Of a stretch of 5,310 nt of DNA, positions 1-5,310 are shown one piece after another. Below the pieces are notes generated by a model. It saw only the letters and a program-made list of their open reading frames with translations. It ran no database searches and was not told where the DNA came from. The DNA lies in NCBI GenBank assembly GCA_021798655.1, contig JAJZFE010000015.1, positions 1-5,310 of the forward strand. The letters run 5' to 3'. Origin of the DNA: Acidobacteriota bacterium (GTDB lineage Bacteria > Acidobacteriota > Terriglobia > Terriglobales > Acidobacteriaceae). Positions within the stretch are counted from its first letter, which is position 1. The number at the start of each line of letters is the position of its first letter. The position numbers and the translations under genes were made by a program.

Positions 1-399
1 GGGTTCGCGTCGAACGGGTATGGGCTGCACTCGCCGGGGGGCTACAGCCTGATGGCGTGTGCGCTGGCGGAGATGGTGTTGACGTTCTTCTTCCTGATGG
101 TGATCCTGGGGTCGACGGACCAGCGGGCGGCGAAGGGGTTTGCGCCGCTGGCCATCGGGCTGTGCCTGACGCTGATTCACCTGGTGGGGATTCCGGTGAC
201 GAATCTCTCGGTGAACCCGGCGCGGTCGACGGGTCCGGCGCTGGTGGCTGGTGGCTGGGCTTTGGGGCAGTTGTGGCTGTTCTGGGTGGCTCCGCTGGTG
301 GGCGCGGCGATTGCGGGCGTGTTCTACCAGGCGGTGCTGGCGGAGCGGGAGAAGCCGCCGGTGAGGGAGGAGCCGATTACGTACTCGGCAAAAGCGTAG
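1..399 (+). CDS. aqpZ: Aquaporin Z, C-terminal part (5' end outside window)
   Basis: This is the last 132 residues of a bacterial water channel of the MIP/aquaporin family, an inner-membrane tetramer that passes water. The reading frame is open from base 1, so the start lies upstream; about 110-115 N-terminal residues, including the first NPA loop, are missing. The visible part begins in extracellular loop C ([15 protein letters not shown], nearly identical to E. coli AqpZ). It continues through a membrane helix (about 52-111), another (about 136-195, with the filter His at 178-180 in LTLIHL), the second NPA loop (NPAR at 214-225) and the last helix (about 265-345). The C-terminal tail is longer and more charged than in E. 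coli AqpZ, with about 20 extra residues. The selectivity-filter position six residues before the Arg is Leu (205-207), where E. coli has Thr183. It ends with TAG, and gyrB follows in the same direction after about 210 bases. Confidence 0.95.
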   Translation, partial: GFASNGYGLHSPGGYSLMACALAEMVLTFFFLMVILGSTDQRAAKGFAPLAIGLCLTLIHLVGIPVTNLSVNPARSTGPALVAGGWALGQLWLFWVAPLVGAAIAGVFYQAVLAEREKPPVREEPITYSAKA

Positions 400-451
400 A
401 GGCTGCGGGTCTCTTTGCCGTCCTGGCGGGGAGCGAAATCGCCGCGAATGA

Positions 452-3259
<2,808 letters not shown>

Positions 3260-3284
3260 GGGCGGGTTGCTTTCAGAGGTCGCC

Positions 3285-3300
3285 GTGCTGAAGCCAGCAC
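3285..3300. other. Small hairpin between convergent genes
   Basis: GTGCTG and CAGCAC form a perfect 6-bp stem around a four-base loop, between the ends of gyrB and the rraA-like gene. No T-run follows on either strand, so it is not a classical intrinsic terminator. It could still mark the 3' ends of both transcripts. Confidence 0.3.
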
Positions 3301-3363
3301 AACGTAGAGGCTCTGCGGGAGTGACAGACAAGAGCGCGTCGTCGTGAGTTGATCGAAGGCTAC

Positions 3364-3846
3364 CTAGAGCGAGAGGCGCCTGCTGGAGAGGATGATGCCG
3401 TCCTCGTCGGAGTAGAGCCAGTGGCCGGGGGTGAAGGTGATGCCTCCGAAGCGGATGGGAAGGTCGAGCGTTCCGGTGCCGAGCTTGGCGCTGCGCATGG
3501 GGTTTGTGCCGAGGGCTTTGATGCCGAGGTTGAGGCTGCGGAGTCGGACGGAGTCGCGGACGGCGCCGAAGAGGACGAGGCCGGCCCAGGCGTTGCGGAT
3601 GGCCTCTTCGGCGAGCATGTCGCCGGCGAGTGCGGTGGCGAGCGAGCCGCCGCCATCGACGACGAGGACGGCGCCGTCGCCGGGGGTGGAGACGAGATCG
3701 CGGATGAGAGCGTTGTCGTCGAGAGTCTGCGCGGTGCGGACGGGGCCGTAGAAGTGGCTTCGGCCACCGAACTGAAGGAACGGGACGGAGCAGGAGACGA
3801 TCGATGCCTGATGACGATCCACCAGGTCAGCGGTTGCGAATTGCAT
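3364..3846 (-). CDS. rraA: RraA family protein (ribonuclease activity regulator A-like)
   Basis: The protein has 160 residues against 161 for E. coli RraA and aligns along its whole length: FGGRS-F-G at 26-34, DDNALIRDL at 43-51, VLVVDGGGSL at 60-69, GLVLFGAVRD at 89-98, FGGITF-GHWLY at 133-145 and DGIILS at 149-154. E. coli RraA is a trimer that binds RNase E and inhibits it; related family members are 4-hydroxy-4-methyl-2-oxoglutarate aldolases and oxaloacetate decarboxylases. The aldolase signature G-x20-R-D-x2-E/D is only partly present: Arg97-Asp98 are there, the Gly position is Asp76 and the last acidic position is Arg101. The role is therefore open: RNase regulator, weak aldolase, or neither. 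The start ATG has AAGGA eight bases upstream. The gene converges on gyrB and diverges from the two-component operon. Its codons end mostly in C, unlike the neighbours. There is no signal peptide, so it is probably cytoplasmic. Confidence 0.9.
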   Translation of the reverse strand: MQFATADLVDRHQASIVSCSVPFLQFGGRSHFYGPVRTAQTLDDNALIRDLVSTPGDGAVLVVDGGGSLATALAGDMLAEEAIRNAWAGLVLFGAVRDSVRLRSLNLGIKALGTNPMRSAKLGTGTLDLPIRFGGITFTPGHWLYSDEDGIILSSRRLSL

Positions 3847-3854
3847 GGTGGGTT

Positions 3855-3859
3855 TCCTT
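3855..3859 (-). promoter_or_regulatory. Shine-Dalgarno site of rraA-like gene
   Basis: On the minus strand this reads AAGGA, eight bases before the ATG at 3846. It supports that start. No convincing -35/-10 pair was found further upstream on this strand. Confidence 0.6.
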
Positions 3860-3948
3860 GATACGCGGGCCCGGCACAGCGGCCGGGGCGAGGTGAGCGT
3901 GCAAGGCCAAGGATGCCTGCGGCGGGATGAGTTTGACGCGAACGGGCG

Positions 3949-3964
3949 ATGAAGATTCTTTCAT
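3949..3964. promoter_or_regulatory. Candidate operator, copy 1 (ATGAA-N6-TTCAT)
   Basis: A perfect 5-bp inverted repeat with a six-base spacer in the divergent promoter region. With flanks it reads GATGAAG-N4-TTTCATG (3948-3965), and the same 14 fixed bases recur at 4004-4021. A TTGACG resembling a -35 lies just upstream at 3933-3938, but no good -10 follows it. The binding protein is unknown; the adjacent response regulator is one candidate. Confidence 0.4.
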
Positions 3965-4004
3965 GGGGTGAAGCGCCGGCGGGGCGGCGTTGAGGCGATG
4001 GCGG

Positions 4005-4020
4005 ATGAAGTCATTTTCAT
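4005..4020. promoter_or_regulatory. Candidate operator, copy 2 (ATGAA-N6-TTCAT)
   Basis: Second copy of the inverted repeat, 56 bases downstream of copy 1 centre to centre, and about 57 bases before the response regulator start. A further half-site TTCAT occurs at 4039-4043 without a partner. The spacing is about 5.3 helical turns, so the two copies are not exactly on the same face of the DNA. Confidence 0.4.
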
Positions 4021-4069
4021 GATTGCTTCAGCGGCGATTCATTCGACGGATCAGTAATAGGTCGCAGTT

Positions 4070-4750
4070 ATGCGGATCCTTTTGCTGGAAGACGAACCGA
4101 AGGTTTCATCGCTGGTAAAGCGCGGGCTGGCGGCCGAGCGCTATGCCGTGGACGCGTCGGCGGACGGCCGCGAAGGGCTGGAGCTGGCCGAGGCCTATCC
4201 GTATGACCTGATCCTGCTGGACCTGATGCTGCCAAGCCTGTCGGGTGCGGAGGTGCTGCGGCTCATTCGGCGGACGAACCAGACGGTGCCGATCCTGGTG
4301 TTGACGGCGCGCGATTCGGTGGACGAGAAGGTGAAGCTGTTCGAGACCGGTGCGGACGACTACCTGACCAAGCCGTTTGCCTTTGCCGAGCTGCTGGTGC
4401 GCGTGAAGGCGCTGCTGCGGCGCGGGCCTGTGAACCGGTCGAGTACGTTGCGGATCGACGACCTGGAGCTGGACCGGTTGACGCAGCAGGCGAAGCGAGG
4501 GGGCAGAAGGATCGACCTGACGGCGAAGGAGTACTCGCTGCTGGAGTACCTGATGCAGAACCCGGACCGGGTGATATCGCGTAACATGATCATCGAACAC
4601 GTGTGGGACCAGAGCTTCGACGGGATCACGAACATTGTGGACGTGTACGTGCGGCACCTGCGGAGCAAGATTGATGAAGGCTCGGAGCAGAAGCTGATTC
4701 GCACGGTGCGGGGGACGGGATACATGATTCGTTCGGATGGTGCGGTATGA
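4070..4750 (+). CDS. OmpR/PhoB-family response regulator (CusR-like)
   Basis: This 226-residue protein is a cytoplasmic transcription factor switched by phosphorylation. The receiver domain (about 1-115) has the acidic pair Glu7-Asp8, phospho-acceptor Asp51 in LILLDLMLP, Thr79 in VLTA and Lys101 in TKPF; all the residues needed for phosphotransfer are present. The winged-helix DNA-binding domain (about 127-223) shows LTAKEYSLLEYL, VWD-SFDGITNIVDVYVRHLRSKID and RTVRGTGYMI. The overall pattern is closest to CusR/CopR-type regulators, many of which respond to metals or envelope stress, but the signal here cannot be read from the sequence and no metal transport gene is in view. The ribosome site is weak (AGG eight bases before ATG). 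The gene overlaps the kinase gene by four bases (ATGA), so the two are probably made together. The paired palindromes upstream suggest regulation at this promoter, perhaps self-regulation. Confidence 0.95.
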   Translation: MRILLLEDEPKVSSLVKRGLAAERYAVDASADGREGLELAEAYPYDLILLDLMLPSLSGAEVLRLIRRTNQTVPILVLTARDSVDEKVKLFETGADDYLTKPFAFAELLVRVKALLRRGPVNRSSTLRIDDLELDRLTQQAKRGGRRIDLTAKEYSLLEYLMQNPDRVISRNMIIEHVWDQSFDGITNIVDVYVRHLRSKIDEGSEQKLIRTVRGTGYMIRSDGAV

Positions 4751-5310
4751 ATCACGGAGGGGGTCGCGAGTTTCGGATGTCGCTGCGTGCGCGTGCGACG
4801 TCGTGGTATGTGGGCCTGCTGGCGGTGGCGATGGTGGTGTTCAGCGTGGCGATCTATGTGGGCGTGCAGACGTACCTGAAGCTGTCGCTGCAGCGCGTGC
4901 TGAGCGGCACGGCGCATACGATTGCGGACGACTTCCTGGCGAAGCTGCCGACCAAGGGCGACAAGTGGGTGCTGGGCGAGTTGCGGGAGACCTATGCGTC
5001 GAGCCCGAGCGACCACTATGTGCGGGTCTCGATGGGCGATACGGTGCTGTATCAAACGGCGAACATGCGCGACCCTGAGGTGACGATCAACGCGATTAAG
5101 CTGCCGCAGTATGGCACGGCCGGGACGTTTCATCGCCAGGTGGTGGCGGGGCAGACGGTGCTGGTGTATGCGCTGCCGTACAAGGCCGCGGACGGCCGAC
5201 AGATGAAGGTGGAGGCCGGCACGTCGCTGTATGCGATGCAGCAGACGACGCGGACGCTGGCGAAGATCCTGGTGGTGTCGACGATCCTGATCCTGATTCT
5301 GGCGGCGGTG
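4747..5310 (+). CDS. Sensor histidine kinase, N-terminal part (3' end outside window)
   Basis: The frame opened by ATG 4747, overlapping the regulator stop as ATGA, stays open for 188 codons to the window edge. It encodes a short basic cytoplasmic N-terminus (RMSLRARATSW), a first membrane helix (about residues 20-40, WYVGLLAVAMVVF...), an extracytoplasmic region of about 130 residues, and the beginning of a second membrane helix (from about 172, ILVVSTILILILAAV). This is the typical front half of a membrane histidine kinase in the CusS-like group. The HAMP, H-box and ATPase domains would lie beyond base 5310 and are not seen. The kinase identity is therefore inferred from gene order, coupling and topology. 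An alternative start is ATG 4777 (Met11), preceded by a purine-rich GGAGGGGG at 4756-4763, but that spacing (13 bases) is long; the start at 4747 has GGATGG six bases upstream. The sensed signal is unknown, and the sensor region has no motif I recognise. Confidence 0.88.
   Translation, partial: MNHGGGREFRMSLRARATSWYVGLLAVAMVVFSVAIYVGVQTYLKLSLQRVLSGTAHTIADDFLAKLPTKGDKWVLGELRETYASSPSDHYVRVSMGDTVLYQTANMRDPEVTINAIKLPQYGTAGTFHRQVVAGQTVLVYALPYKAADGRQMKVEAGTSLYAMQQTTRTLAKILVVSTILILILAAV

Noticed and set aside
3285..3300. Bidirectional intrinsic terminator
   Set aside because: The stem is only 6 bp and has no T-run on either side, so it is listed only as a hairpin.
3349..3861. Open frame on the plus strand opposite the rraA-like gene
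   Set aside because: Its product is a low-complexity Gly/Ala/Asp/Glu protein. The minus-strand frame matches RraA from end to end and has a good ribosome site.
3933..3959. TTGACG as -35 with a -10 near 3954-3959 for the response regulator
   Set aside because: The best -10 match (GATTCT) fits only three of six bases at a 15-base spacing, and the leader would be over 100 bases. Too weak to call.
4737..5078. Plus-strand frame of 113 codons overlapping the kinase start
   Set aside because: Out of frame with the kinase, whose own frame is open to the window edge and encodes membrane helices; this frame has shadow-type composition.
4360..5133. Minus-strand open frame across the response regulator and kinase
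   Set aside because: Antisense shadow with Arg/His/Ser-rich composition, overlapping a certain regulator gene.

Overview
The window is GC-rich, dense bacterial chromosome. It holds five protein genes: the 3' end of an aquaporin gene (aqpZ), a complete DNA gyrase B gene (gyrB), a complete rraA-like gene on the opposite strand, a complete OmpR/PhoB-type response regulator, and the 5' half of its sensor histidine kinase. The long GyrB with an E. coli-like insertion, the general protein style and the G-ending codons fit an Acidobacteria (Terriglobia/Acidobacteriaceae-like) chromosome. That placement rests on general resemblance and was not tested by a search.

Layout: 1-399 (+) is aqpZ, open at the left edge. 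400-610 is an intergenic stretch with an extended -10 promoter (about 498-506) and a leader for gyrB. 611-3259 (+) is gyrB, probably starting at TTG rather than at the upstream in-frame ATG 497. 3260-3363 is a short convergent gap with one small hairpin. 3364-3846 (-) is rraA-like. 3847-4069 is a divergent intergenic region carrying two near-identical palindromic sites (ATGAA-N6-TTCAT). 4070-4750 (+) is the response regulator, and 4747-5310 (+) is the histidine kinase, overlapping it by ATGA and running off the right edge.

How they work together: the kinase and regulator clearly form one translationally coupled two-component operon, and the paired palindromes just upstream could be operators for it or for the divergent rraA gene. 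GyrB supplies the ATPase/TOPRIM half of DNA gyrase. AqpZ is a water channel. These genes share no obvious pathway; the order looks like ordinary housekeeping sequence.

Most notable signals: (1) a strong switch in synonymous codon choice between the plus-strand genes (CTG/GTG/ACG) and the single minus-strand gene (CTC/GTC/ACC), which points to replication-strand skew; (2) the twin palindromes in the divergent promoter region; (3) a Leu in place of the usual Thr in the aquaporin selectivity filter; (4) a mosaic of RraA and aldolase signature residues. I found no convincing evidence of a new defence, mobile or RNA system.
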